Below are positions 7,568 through 16,498 of a DNA stretch of 64,000 bases, in pieces (within the stretch, counting starts at the first letter, position 1; each line of letters opens with the position of its first letter). The stretch spans positions 372,001 to 436,000 of the forward strand of contig JADJOR010000011.1 of assembly GCA_016713665.1 (NCBI GenBank), in the 5' to 3' direction. Origin of the DNA: Deltaproteobacteria bacterium. GTDB taxonomy: Bacteria > Myxococcota_A > UBA9160 > UBA4427. A program made the position numbers and the translations under genes. The notes under the pieces are model-generated. The model made no database searches. It saw only the letters and a program-made list of their open reading frames with translations, and was not told where the DNA came from.

Positions 7568-8719
7568 ATGCCGCCTTCGCCCTCGACCCATACCCCGAAG
7601 CTTCCGGCCCCGGCTCGCGCCGGTGCCCGACGCCTCGCCTTCGCCCGCTTCACCGCCTCGACCGCCTCGACCGCCCTCTCCCCGCTCGTCGCGCTCGTCG
7701 CGCTCGCGGGGCTGCTCGCCTGCGGCGACGGCGCCGACGCAGGCGCGGGCCATACGCGCCCACCGACCCCGGTCGTCGTCTCCTCCCCCTTCGAGCACGA
7801 GTTCTCCGATCGACTCGAGGCGATCGGCACCGCCAACGCCAACGAGTCCGTCGAGATCACCGCGCGGGTCACGAAGATGGTCCACCGCGTCCTGTTCGAG
7901 GACGGTCAGGCAATCCGCGCCGGAGAGACGCTCGTCGAGCTCGAGAGCACCGAGGAGGTCGCCCAGCTCGCGCAGGCCCGCGCCGCTCAATCCGACGCGA
8001 AGCTCCGCTTCGACCGCGTCGCCGATCTCGCGAAGAGCGGAACCGAATCGCAGTCGCGCTACGACGAGGTCCGCACGGCCCTCGACGCCGCCAACGCCCG
8101 CGTCGAGGAGATCGAGGCGCGCATCGCCGACCTGAACATCCGGGCGCCCTTCTCCGGCGTGCTCGGCCTGCGGGAGGTGAGCCCGGGGACCCTCGTCAAG
8201 CCGGGCGATCGGATCACGACCCTCGACGACGTCGAGAAGATCAAGCTCGACTTCTCGGTGCCCGAGACGTTCCTCTCGCTGCTGACGCCGGGGCTTCCGG
8301 TCACGACCCAGAACGCGGCCTATCCGGGGCGGGTCTTCGAGGGCCGCGTCGCCGCGGTCGACAGCCGCATCGATCCGGAAACGCGCGCGGTCCGCGTGCG
8401 GGCGGAGATCGAGAACGTCGACCACGCGATCCGGCCGGGCATGCTGCTCTCGCTGGTGCTCGAGGCCCATCCCGAGAAGAGCCTCGCCCTCGCCGAGCAG
8501 GCCCTGGTCCCGGCCGGGACGAAGCAGTTCGTGGTCCTGCTCGATGCCGACAACAAGCCCTCGCGCGTCGAGGTCGAGATCGGCCGCCGCGTCCCCGGGC
8601 TCGTCGAGATCCGCTCGGGGCTCTCGAAGACGTCGCGCGTCGTGATCGACGGCGCGACGATGATTCCGCCGGGCGGCATGGTCGAGGTCCTGCGCGAAGA
8701 GAAGCCCGGTCCGGCCTAG
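7568..8719 (+). CDS. RND efflux periplasmic adaptor (membrane fusion protein), lipoprotein
   Basis: This 383-residue protein is the adaptor of an RND tripartite efflux pump. The N-terminus has a hydrophobic stretch ending in the lipobox LLAC (residues about 49-52), so it is probably a lipoprotein anchored in the inner membrane and facing the periplasm. It then shows the expected order: a lipoyl-like half (VTKMVHRVLFEDGQAIRAG), a coiled-coil hairpin rich in A/E/R, the second lipoyl half (IRAPFSGVLGLREVSPG) and beta-barrel and membrane-proximal domains. The unusually long Ser/Thr/Pro/Ala leader before the hydrophobic stretch raises a small doubt about the start. It is followed 48 nt later by the pump gene. 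No TolC-like outer-membrane gene is present in the cluster. Confidence 0.9.
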   Translation: MPPSPSTHTPKLPAPARAGARRLAFARFTASTASTALSPLVALVALAGLLACGDGADAGAGHTRPPTPVVVSSPFEHEFSDRLEAIGTANANESVEITARVTKMVHRVLFEDGQAIRAGETLVELESTEEVAQLAQARAAQSDAKLRFDRVADLAKSGTESQSRYDEVRTALDAANARVEEIEARIADLNIRAPFSGVLGLREVSPGTLVKPGDRITTLDDVEKIKLDFSVPETFLSLLTPGLPVTTQNAAYPGRVFEGRVAAVDSRIDPETRAVRVRAEIENVDHAIRPGMLLSLVLEAHPEKSLALAEQALVPAGTKQFVVLLDADNKPSRVEVEIGRRVPGLVEIRSGLSKTSRVVIDGATMIPPGGMVEVLREEKPGPA

Positions 8720-8767
8720 CGGCCTCGCGAGGGTACGGGCCACCGCCCGTGCCGGGAGTGCGCCAGC

Positions 8768-11700
8768 ATGTGGTTGTCCGATACGTCGGTGAGGCGCCCC
8801 GTCCTCTCGATGGTGATGTCGCTCCTGCTGATGGCCTTCGGCGCGCTCTCGTTCCGGAACCTGCCGCTGCGCGAGCTGCCCGACGTCGATCCGCCGATCG
8901 TCTCGGTCGAGACGACCTACATCGGCGCCTCCGCCGCCGTCGTCGAGAACCGCGTGACCAAGCCGATCGAGGATCGCCTCGCCGGCCTCGAGGGCATCCA
9001 CAAGATCGTCTCCGAGAGCAGCGAGGGCATCTCGCGGATCACCGTCGAGTTCGAGCTCTCCCGCGACATCGACAGCGCCGCGAACGACGTCCGGGATCGG
9101 GTCTCCCAGGCCCGCGACGACATCCCCGACGACGCCGACGCGCCGGAGATCTACAAGGCCCAGTCGGGCGCCAGCCCGATCATGTGGATCAACCTCTCCG
9201 GCGATCAGGGTCCGCTCGAGCTGACGGACTACGCCGAGCGCCATCTCGTCGACAGCTTCTCGGTCGTCGACGGCGTGGCGCGCGTCATCCTCTCGGGCGC
9301 CAAGCACTACTCGATGCGGATCTGGCTCGACCGCGTGGCGCTCGCCGCGCGAAACCTGACCGTCGCCGACGTCGAGCAGGCCCTGCGGACCCAGAACGTC
9401 GAGCTTCCCGCCGGCCGGATCGAGTCGGAGAGCCGTGACCTCACCGTCCGCGTCGAGCGCGGCTACGTCACCCCCGAAGACTTCCGCCAGCTCGTCCTCG
9501 CCCGCGGCGACGACGGCCATCTCGTCCGCCTCGGCGAGGTCGCGCAGATCGAGGTCGGGGCCCTCGAGAGCGCCGGCGAGTTCCTCGGCAACGGCGCGAC
9601 GCGCGTCGGCATCGGCATCATCAAGCAATCGACCGCGAACACCGTCGGCGTCGCCGAGGGCGTGATCGCCGAGGTCGCCCGGCTGACCCCGACGCTGCCC
9701 GCCGGCATGGTCCTCGAGACCGGCTGGAACAGCGCCGAGTTCGTGCAGGCCTCGGTCGACGAGGTCTACGAGACCCTCGTGATCGCGATGGTGCTCGTCG
9801 TCTTCGTCATCTACCTCTTCCTCGGGACGAAGCGGGCGGCGGTGATCCCGGCGGTGACGGTGCCCATCTGTCTGGTCGCGACCTTCGCCGGGCTCTACGC
9901 CTTCGATCTCTCGATCAACCTGCTGACGCTGCTCGCCCTGATCCTCTCGATCGGCCTCGTCGTCGACGACTCGATCGTCGTGCTCGAGAACGTGCAGCGC
10001 CGGATCGAGCTCGGAGAGCCGCCCCTGATGGCGGCGCTGCGGGGCTCGCGGGAGGTCGCCTTCGCGGTGATCGCGACGACGCTCGTCGTGATCGCGGTCT
10101 TCGTGCCGATCGTCTTCCTCGACGGCACGACGGGCCGGATCTTCCGGGAGCTCGCGGTGACGGTCTCGGTCGCCGTCGCGGTCTCGGCCTTCGTCGCCCT
10201 CACGCTCTCGGCCATGATGTGCTCGAAGATCCTGGTGGCGACCGAGCCCGACGCGGGCCTCGCGCGCCTCGCCAACCGCGTCGTCGAGCAGTCCCAGACC
10301 GTCTACTCGCGGATCCTCGAGGCGGCGCTGCGGCGCAAGGGCGTCGTCGTCGCGATCGTCGCCTTCTCGTTCGTCGCGGCGGCCTGGCTCTTCATGACGG
10401 TGCCCCGGGAGCTCGAGCCGAAGGAGGACCGCGGCGCCTTCATGGTCATGATGCAGGCGCCCGAGGGCGCTTCATTCGACTACACCTCGGCCCACATGCG
10501 GGAGCTCGAGAACAAGGTGCTCTTCCCGCTCGTCGACGAAGGCATCGCGCAGTTCGTCCTCTCGCGCGTCCCCTTCGGCTTCAGCGCGAACACGTCCATG
10601 AACTCGGGCATGGTCATCATGGTGCTGCAGCCCTGGGACGAGCGATCGATGTCGGCCGACGCCGTGATGGGCCGCATCGCGAGGGAGGCGAGCCGACTGC
10701 CGGGGGTCGTGTCCTTTCCGATCAGCCCCTCGACCCTCGGCCGCGCGACCTCGAGCCGGCCGGTCCAGCTCGTGATCGGCGGCTCGCGCCACGAGGAGGT
10801 CGGCGAGTGGCAGGCGGAGGTGGTCGGTGCGGCCTCGCAGCTGCCCGAGCTCGCGGGCGTTCTCGGGACCTATCGCCCGACCCAGCCCCAGCTGCGCATC
10901 GAGGTCGACCGCGAGCGCGCCGCCGATCTCGGCGTCCCGGTCTCGGTCGTCGGCCGCACCCTCGAGACGATGCTCGGCTCGGCCCGCGTCACGAAGTACC
11001 AGGATCGCGGCGAGGAGTACGACGTCGTGCTGCAGGCGATCGACGACCAGCGCTCCTCGCCCCAGGATCTCACGAACCTCTACGTCCGCTCGGATCGGAC
11101 TGGCGAGCTGATCCCGCTCTCGAATCTCGTGAAGATCCGCGAGCAGGCGGACGCCGGGACCCTGCGCCGCTTCAACCGCCTGCCCGCCGCGACGATCGAG
11201 GCGAGCCTCGCCCCGGGCGTGAGCCTCGGCGAGGGTCTCGGCGCCCTCGAGGACCTCGCGCGTGGACTGCTCCCCGAGACGGCCCACTTCGACTACGACG
11301 GCGACTCGCTCGAGTTCGTCGAGTCGAGCGGGGCCGCCTACTTCACCTTCGTGCTCGCCCTGCTGATCGTCTTCCTCGTGCTCGCGGCGCAGTTCGAGAG
11401 CTTCGTGCATCCGATGGTGATCATGCTGACCGTCCCGCTCGCCGTCTCGGGCGGACTCGCGGGCCTCTGGTTGACGAATGTCGGCGGCGAGACCTTCGGC
11501 CTCTGGGAGACGCGGGGCACGCTCAACATCTACAGCCAGATCGGCATGACGATCCTGATCGGACTCGCCGCGAAGAACGGCATCCTGCTCGTCGAGTTCA
11601 CGAATCAGCTGCGCGCCCAGGGCCGAGACTTCGAGACGGCGATCCGCGAGGCCGCCCGTGCGCGCCTGCGGCCGATCCTGATGACGAGCATCTCGACGGC

Positions 11701-11917
11701 GCTCGGCGCGTTCCCGCTCGTGGTCGGGTCCGGCCCCGGCTCGGGCGGCCGCAGGGCGATCGGCATCGTCGTCTTCGCCGGCGTCGTCGTCGCGACCTTC
11801 CTCACGCTCTTCGTCATCCCCGTCGCCTACTCGATCTTCGCGCGCAAGACCGCCGTCCCGGGCGAGCTCGACCGCGAGGTCGACGCGATCGAGGCCCGGA
11901 TCTCGACCGCGGCGTGA
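8768..11917 (+). CDS. RND (HAE1-type) efflux pump, inner-membrane permease
   Basis: This 1049-residue protein is a full-length AcrB-type RND proton antiporter. It opens with the typical MWLSDTSVRRPVLSMV and has two repeats of six transmembrane helices separated by large periplasmic loops. The proton-relay residues are present: the Asp pair D400-D401 in GLVVDDSIVVLENV and K936 in LAAKNGILLVEF. With its adaptor it would export hydrophobic compounds; the HAE1 branch handles drugs, lipids and solvents. GGGAG lies ten bases upstream of the start. Its TGA overlaps the GTG of the DUF3604 lipoprotein gene (GTGA), an unusual third partner in place of an outer-membrane channel. Confidence 0.95.
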   Translation: MWLSDTSVRRPVLSMVMSLLLMAFGALSFRNLPLRELPDVDPPIVSVETTYIGASAAVVENRVTKPIEDRLAGLEGIHKIVSESSEGISRITVEFELSRDIDSAANDVRDRVSQARDDIPDDADAPEIYKAQSGASPIMWINLSGDQGPLELTDYAERHLVDSFSVVDGVARVILSGAKHYSMRIWLDRVALAARNLTVADVEQALRTQNVELPAGRIESESRDLTVRVERGYVTPEDFRQLVLARGDDGHLVRLGEVAQIEVGALESAGEFLGNGATRVGIGIIKQSTANTVGVAEGVIAEVARLTPTLPAGMVLETGWNSAEFVQASVDEVYETLVIAMVLVVFVIYLFLGTKRAAVIPAVTVPICLVATFAGLYAFDLSINLLTLLALILSIGLVVDDSIVVLENVQRRIELGEPPLMAALRGSREVAFAVIATTLVVIAVFVPIVFLDGTTGRIFRELAVTVSVAVAVSAFVALTLSAMMCSKILVATEPDAGLARLANRVVEQSQTVYSRILEAALRRKGVVVAIVAFSFVAAAWLFMTVPRELEPKEDRGAFMVMMQAPEGASFDYTSAHMRELENKVLFPLVDEGIAQFVLSRVPFGFSANTSMNSGMVIMVLQPWDERSMSADAVMGRIAREASRLPGVVSFPISPSTLGRATSSRPVQLVIGGSRHEEVGEWQAEVVGAASQLPELAGVLGTYRPTQPQLRIEVDRERAADLGVPVSVVGRTLETMLGSARVTKYQDRGEEYDVVLQAIDDQRSSPQDLTNLYVRSDRTGELIPLSNLVKIREQADAGTLRRFNRLPAATIEASLAPGVSLGEGLGALEDLARGLLPETAHFDYDGDSLEFVESSGAAYFTFVLALLIVFLVLAAQFESFVHPMVIMLTVPLAVSGGLAGLWLTNVGGETFGLWETRGTLNIYSQIGMTILIGLAAKNGILLVEFTNQLRAQGRDFETAIREAARARLRPILMTSISTALGAFPLVVGSGPGSGGRRAIGIVVFAGVVVATFLTLFVIPVAYSIFARKTAVPGELDREVDAIEARISTAA

Positions 11918-14061
11918 AGTGCCGCGCGCGCGTCGAGTCGATCGTCAACCCGGAGGAGCTCCCCATCGATCCGAAGCAGCGTGCTCTCGATCCCTTTTGC
12001 GGCTCGCCCGCCCGTTCGGCGTCGCCCGCCGGCCTTCGGTCGTCCCGTCGGCCGTCGATCGGCTCGACCGGCCTGATCGCCTCTCTCGTCGCGGCGGTCC
12101 TCGCATGCGATCGCGGCGGCGACGTCGACGCAGGGACGGAGGGGAACGCGTCGAGCCCGATGGCGGCGGAGTCGCCGCGAGACGCCTCGGGCGAGGGGGC
12201 CCCCGCCCGCGATCCGCTCAAGCAGGCCTACTACGGCGATCTCCACGTCCACACGAGCTGGTCCCTCGACGCCTTCGCCTTCGGCGTGCGCGTCGGCCCC
12301 GAGGACGCCTATCGCTTCGCCCGCGGCGGCGAGATCGACCACATCTCGGGCGTCCGGACGAAGCTCGCGGGCCCGCCGCTGGACTTCATCGCCGTGACCG
12401 AGCACGCGAACTACCTCGGCGTCGCGTCCCAGGCGATGAGCCCCGAAAGCGAGGCGCGGGCGATCCCGCTCCTGCGCGACTTCCTCTCGGCCGACGCGAA
12501 GACGAGCGGCGCCGCGATGGCGCAGATCTTCGCCCACCTCTCCTCGGACGAGCTGATCCCCGAGCTGAACCGCTCCGACTGGGCCCAGTCGACCTGGCAG
12601 GAGCTGATCCGCCTCGCCGACCAGCACAACCGCCCGGGCGAGTTCACGGCGCTCGTCGGCTACGAGTACACGCCAATGCCCGAGGGCCAGAACCTGCATC
12701 GCAACGTGATCTTCCGCGGCAGCAACGTCCCGGTCCGCCCCTTCTCCGATCTCGACAGCAAGCATCCCGAAGATCTCTGGGCCTGGATGGAGAAGGCCCG
12801 GGCGACGGGCGACGACGTGCTCGCGATCCCCCACAACGCGAACGGCAGCAACGGTCTCATGTACGAACGCGTGGATTCCGCGGGCAAGCCGATCGACGCC
12901 CGGCATGCGGAGATCCGCCTGCGCAACGAGCCGATCTCCGAGATCTACCAGATCAAGGGCCAGTCCGAGGCCCATCCCGCGCTCTCGCCCGCCGACGAAT
13001 GGGCCGGCTTCGAGATGCTCGAGGGCCTGCTCGGGCGACCGGCGGTGAAGAGCCGGCCCCATGGAAGCTACGTCCGGCGCGCCCTGATGGACGGCCTCGA
13101 GCTCGAGGCCGCCGGGCTGCCGAACCCCTATCGCATGGGCATGATCGGCGCCTCCGACAGCCACAATGCGACGAGCCCCGTCGAGGAGGACAACTTCACC
13201 GGCAAGCTCGGGACCCTCGACGGCACGCCCGAGGCGCGGCTCCAGCTCGGCGACGGGAACGCCGCGGGCCTCGCGGTCGGGAGCGCGAAGACCGGCTCGC
13301 CCTTCGGCTCCGGCGGGCTCGCCGGAGTCTGGGCGCATTCGAATACGCGCGAGGATCTCTTCGACGCGATGCGGGCGCGGGAGGTCTTCGCGACGTCGGG
13401 GCCGCGGATCGCGGTGCGCCTGTTCGGGGGCTTCGACCTCGAAGGCGCCGACCTCGAGTCGGGGATCGCGGCCGCAGGCTACGAGCGGGGCGTCCCGATG
13501 GGCGGCGTGCTCGAGGCGAAGGCGGGCGATGCGCGGCCCGCGACCTTCCTCGTCGAGGCGATCCAGGACCCGCGCGAAGCGCCCCTCGAGCGCATCCAGA
13601 TCGTGAAGGCCTGGGTCGGCCCCGACGGCAAGGCGCAGGAGAAGCTCTACGACGTCGCCTGCGCCGGCGGAGCCGCGCCCGATCCCACGACCCATCGCTG
13701 TGCGATCGCGAGCCGGCCGCCCGACCCCGCGACCTGTCGGATCGCCCCGGATCAGGGCCAGGCCGAGCTCTCGGCCGCCTTCACCGCCCCCGACTACCAG
13801 CCCGGCGAGCGCAGCTTCTACTACGCGCGCGTCCTGCAGGTCCCGACCTGTCGCTGGAGCAGCTGGGACGCGCTTCGGCTGAAGGTCCCGCCGCTCCCCG
13901 GCGCCGTCGCGTTCCTCCAGGAGCGCGCCGTGACCTCGCCGATCTGGATCGAGCCCCCCGGCCGCGGCGCCGAGTGGGAATCGACCGAGGATGGCGAGGG
14001 CGATCCGTCGGCGAAGACCGCGGCGGAGCACGCCTCGGGCAAGCGCGCCTTCGAGCACTGA
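11914..14061 (+). CDS. DUF3604 lipoprotein (PHP-like metal-dependent hydrolase fold)
   Basis: This protein of about 715 residues carries the DUF3604 domain. The motif GDLHVHTSWSLDAF near the N-terminus and the following VTEHANYLG, together with a later ASDSHN, look like the metal-binding histidines of the PHP amidohydrolase-like fold; the reaction is unknown. The leader ends in a lipobox-like VAAVLAC, so it is probably a lipoprotein. The start is uncertain. GTG at 11914 overlaps the stop of the pump gene, but a much better ribosome site, GGAGGAG (11952-11958), precedes an in-frame ATC at 11965. No ATG lies near. It ends 103 bp before zwf. Function in efflux is only suggested by the overlap. 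Confidence 0.83.
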   Translation: MKCRARVESIVNPEELPIDPKQRALDPFCGSPARSASPAGLRSSRRPSIGSTGLIASLVAAVLACDRGGDVDAGTEGNASSPMAAESPRDASGEGAPARDPLKQAYYGDLHVHTSWSLDAFAFGVRVGPEDAYRFARGGEIDHISGVRTKLAGPPLDFIAVTEHANYLGVASQAMSPESEARAIPLLRDFLSADAKTSGAAMAQIFAHLSSDELIPELNRSDWAQSTWQELIRLADQHNRPGEFTALVGYEYTPMPEGQNLHRNVIFRGSNVPVRPFSDLDSKHPEDLWAWMEKARATGDDVLAIPHNANGSNGLMYERVDSAGKPIDARHAEIRLRNEPISEIYQIKGQSEAHPALSPADEWAGFEMLEGLLGRPAVKSRPHGSYVRRALMDGLELEAAGLPNPYRMGMIGASDSHNATSPVEEDNFTGKLGTLDGTPEARLQLGDGNAAGLAVGSAKTGSPFGSGGLAGVWAHSNTREDLFDAMRAREVFATSGPRIAVRLFGGFDLEGADLESGIAAAGYERGVPMGGVLEAKAGDARPATFLVEAIQDPREAPLERIQIVKAWVGPDGKAQEKLYDVACAGGAAPDPTTHRCAIASRPPDPATCRIAPDQGQAELSAAFTAPDYQPGERSFYYARVLQVPTCRWSSWDALRLKVPPLPGAVAFLQERAVTSPIWIEPPGRGAEWESTEDGEGDPSAKTAAEHASGKRAFEH

Positions 14062-14083
14062 ACGCGAACGTCGCCGGGGCGGA

Positions 14084-14115
14084 GCCGGCGCAGGGCCGGC
14101 GCAGGGCCGGCGAGG
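14084..14115. repeat. 11-bp tandem repeat, about three copies
   Basis: Units GCCGGCGCAGG lie at 14084-14094 and 14095-14105, followed by a degenerate third copy lacking one base. The array is in the gap between the DUF3604 gene and zwf. No function is apparent. Confidence 0.7.
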
Positions 14116-14149
14116 GAGATCGCCCGAGCGACAAGCGCGCGAACGCGCC

Positions 14150-14155
14150 TATGCT
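14150..14155 (+). promoter_or_regulatory. Putative -10 box (TATGCT) before zwf
   Basis: TATGCT ends nine bases before the zwf ATG at 14165, and no Shine-Dalgarno precedes that start. The layout suits a leaderless transcript. Confidence 0.35.
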
Positions 14156-14164
14156 CTGCGCCGT

Positions 14165-15682
14165 ATGTCCTCACCGCCCCAAGTCGTGATCTTCGGTGCG
14201 AGCGGTGATCTCACCCGCCGCAAGCTGATTCCGGCCTTTGCCCGCCTGGACGCGGACCCTCGCCTGCCGTCGGGCTTCTCGATCCTCGGCGTCTCGCGGA
14301 CCGAGCTGAATACCGAGCAGTTCCGCAATCAGCTCGCCGAGAGCCTCAAGCCCGAGCAGCGCCCCGCCTTCGATCGCCTCGCGCCGCGCATCTTCTATCA
14401 CACGGCCGATACCAGCGAGCCCGGCGTCATGCAGGCCCTCGGCACGCGCCTCGACGAGCTCCCCGGCGGCCGGGCCGCGGGGCGCCTCTTCTATCTCTCG
14501 CTCAAGCCGCAGCTCTTCCCGGTCGTCGCCGAGGGGCTCGGCGCCGCGGGCCTGCTCCGCCGCTGGGGTCGCGGCGAGGGCTTCCGCCGCATCGTCGTCG
14601 AGAAGCCCTTCGGCAACGACCTCAAGAGCGCGCGCACGCTCAATCACGAGCTCTATCGCACGCTCCAGGAAGACCAGATCTACCGGATCGACCACTACCT
14701 CGGGAAGGAGACGGTCCAGAACCTGCTCGGCTTCCGCTTCCACAACGCGATCTTCGAGCCCCTCTGGAACCGCCACCACGTCGAGCTCGTCCAGATCACC
14801 GTCGCCGAGACCCTCGGCGTCGAAAACGGCCGCGGCGCCTACTACGACGAGACGGGCGCCCTGCGCGACATGGTCCAGAACCACATGCTGCAGGTCCTCG
14901 CGCTGATCGCGATGGAGCCGCCCTCGACGCTGGCCGCCGACGCGATCCGCGGCCAGAAGGTCGAGGTCCTGCGAGCGCTGCGGCATCCGAGCGGAAGCAA
15001 CGGCGATCCGGTCTCGGTCCGCGCGCGTTATGCCGCGGGCCGCGTCGGCGGGCAGAGCGTGAAGGGCTACCTCGAGGAGGCCGACGTCTCGCCCCGTTCG
15101 ACGACGGAGACCTACGTCGCCCTGCGCGCCCACGTCGAGAACTGGCGCTGGAGCGGGGTCCCCTTCCTGCTGCGCCACGGCAAGCGCCTCGCGTCGCGCT
15201 TCACCGAGGTCAAGGTCCAGTTCCATACGCCGCCGCTCCAGCTCTTCAACAAGCCCGTCGAGCTCGATACGGCGGACGGACCGCAGCTGCTGTTCCGGGC
15301 GGATCCGTGCCTGACGCGACCCAACGTGCTCACGCTGCGGATCCAGCCCGAGGAGTCGATCGAGCTCTCCTTCGGCGTCAAGCATCCGGGCAACTCGATG
15401 GACATGGAGCCCGCGCGGCTGCGCTTCGACTATCGCGAGCATTTCGGAACCCAGTCGGCGGACGCCTACGAGCGGCTCCTCGCCGACGCCCTCGTCGGGG
15501 ACCAGACGCTCTTCCTGCGCGGCGACGAGATCGAGGCGTCCTGGGAGTATGCGGATGCGATCCGCGCGTCGTGGCAGAGAGCCGGTGCGCCCCCCATCCT
15601 CGACTATCCGGCCGGGACCTGGGGTCCGGCGGAGGCCGAGGGGCTCTTCGGCGCCTGCCAGGGCGGCTGGTCGCCTGGCTAG
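14165..15682 (+). CDS. zwf: Glucose-6-phosphate 1-dehydrogenase
   Basis: This 505-residue enzyme oxidises glucose 6-phosphate to 6-phosphogluconolactone, making NADPH in the first step of the oxidative pentose phosphate pathway. The nucleotide-binding motif is FGASGDLTRRKLIPA at residues 9-23, the active-site segment is RIDHYLGKETVQN near residue 175, and KPFGN occurs in the expected place. Length is normal for the family. It is followed by pgl and gnd, so all three oxidative-branch steps are encoded together. The start is the first ATG with the conserved N-terminus; it lacks a Shine-Dalgarno and may be leaderless (see the box at 14150). Supply of NADPH to the oxygenases and reductases around it is a plausible role. 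Confidence 0.96.
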   Translation: MSSPPQVVIFGASGDLTRRKLIPAFARLDADPRLPSGFSILGVSRTELNTEQFRNQLAESLKPEQRPAFDRLAPRIFYHTADTSEPGVMQALGTRLDELPGGRAAGRLFYLSLKPQLFPVVAEGLGAAGLLRRWGRGEGFRRIVVEKPFGNDLKSARTLNHELYRTLQEDQIYRIDHYLGKETVQNLLGFRFHNAIFEPLWNRHHVELVQITVAETLGVENGRGAYYDETGALRDMVQNHMLQVLALIAMEPPSTLAADAIRGQKVEVLRALRHPSGSNGDPVSVRARYAAGRVGGQSVKGYLEEADVSPRSTTETYVALRAHVENWRWSGVPFLLRHGKRLASRFTEVKVQFHTPPLQLFNKPVELDTADGPQLLFRADPCLTRPNVLTLRIQPEESIELSFGVKHPGNSMDMEPARLRFDYREHFGTQSADAYERLLADALVGDQTLFLRGDEIEASWEYADAIRASWQRAGAPPILDYPAGTWGPAEAEGLFGACQGGWSPG

Positions 15683-15776
15683 CGGCGGGGCGGGGGCGGG
15701 CCACGCAGGCGCGGGCAGCGCGGAGGGCACGGGGAGCTCCAGCGCCCCGAGCCTGATCGTCGCGCAGGATCCCGTC

Positions 15777-16457
15777 GTGTGCGCTTCGGAGCGGCTCGTC
15801 GATTGGCTGCGTGCACTGGCGGCCGAGCGGCCCTCCGCCGCCGCGCTTCGCCTCGCGATCTCCGGCGGCTCGGCGCTCGAGGTCGTGCTGCGCGCCGCGC
15901 CCCGGGCCGGCGCGCTCTGGCGACGGGTCGCCCTCACCTGGGTCGACGAGCGCTGTGTGCCGCTGGCGGATCCCGACTCGAATCGCGGCGAGGCGATGCG
16001 GCGCGGCCTGCTCGCGCCCGGGCGCATCGTGCCGCTCCTCGAGGACGGGGAGTCGCCCTCCGCGGCCATCGCCCGCTACGACCGCTGTCATGCAGAAGAG
16101 CTCGGGGGCGGGCTCGATCTGGTCGTGCTCGGCCTGGGCCCCGACGGACACGTCGCGTCGCTGTTCCCCGGGCGGGCCTGGCCGGCGTCGGGCGTCGCCG
16201 CCTTCGTCGCCGATTCGCCGAAGCCCCCGGCCCGGCGTCTCACGCTCACGCGCGGCGCGCTCGCAGGCGCGCGCCACGTCCTTCTCTTCGCGACCGGCGA
16301 GAGCAAGCGCGAGGCCCTCGAGCGCGTGCTGCGCGGCGATCCAACGCTGCCGGCGACGGGCTTGCCGGGGCTCGTGGTCGTGACGGATCTCGAGGTGAGC
16401 GCGGATGCCCCGCCCGCATCGCGCCGCGTCGCGCCCGATCCGGTCGACGCCCGGTGA
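15777..16457 (+). CDS. pgl: 6-phosphogluconolactonase
   Basis: This protein of about 226 residues hydrolyses 6-phosphogluconolactone to 6-phosphogluconate. It shows the sugar-isomerase-like fold motifs LRLAISGGSALEVV, VDERCVPLADPDSN and LDLVVLGLGPDGHVASLFPG, which hold the phosphate- and lactone-binding residues of the DevB-type family. The gene lies between zwf and gnd, as expected. The start is doubtful: GTG at 15777 is the first conventional codon, but the homologous N-terminal strand (SLIVAQDP) seems to begin about 25 bases earlier, where only CTG or rarer codons exist. The reading frame stays open back into zwf. Confidence 0.9.
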   Translation: MCASERLVDWLRALAAERPSAAALRLAISGGSALEVVLRAAPRAGALWRRVALTWVDERCVPLADPDSNRGEAMRRGLLAPGRIVPLLEDGESPSAAIARYDRCHAEELGGGLDLVVLGLGPDGHVASLFPGRAWPASGVAAFVADSPKPPARRLTLTRGALAGARHVLLFATGESKREALERVLRGDPTLPATGLPGLVVVTDLEVSADAPPASRRVAPDPVDAR

Positions 16458-16498
16458 GTCGACGCTTCCCCGAACCCGGACTGGAGAGCACGCCCCCC

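Noticed and set aside
5302..7872. 856-codon open frame on the minus strand covering two genes
   Set aside because: Only the part below 6315 codes for a known family (sulfotransferase). The upper part is out of phase with the DUF1214 gene and has the low-complexity Arg/Ala/Pro composition of a GC-bias shadow.
7361..9628. 755-codon minus-strand frame opposite the RND adaptor and pump genes
   Set aside because: It is antisense to two strongly conserved genes, has no recognisable domain and shows shadow-type composition.
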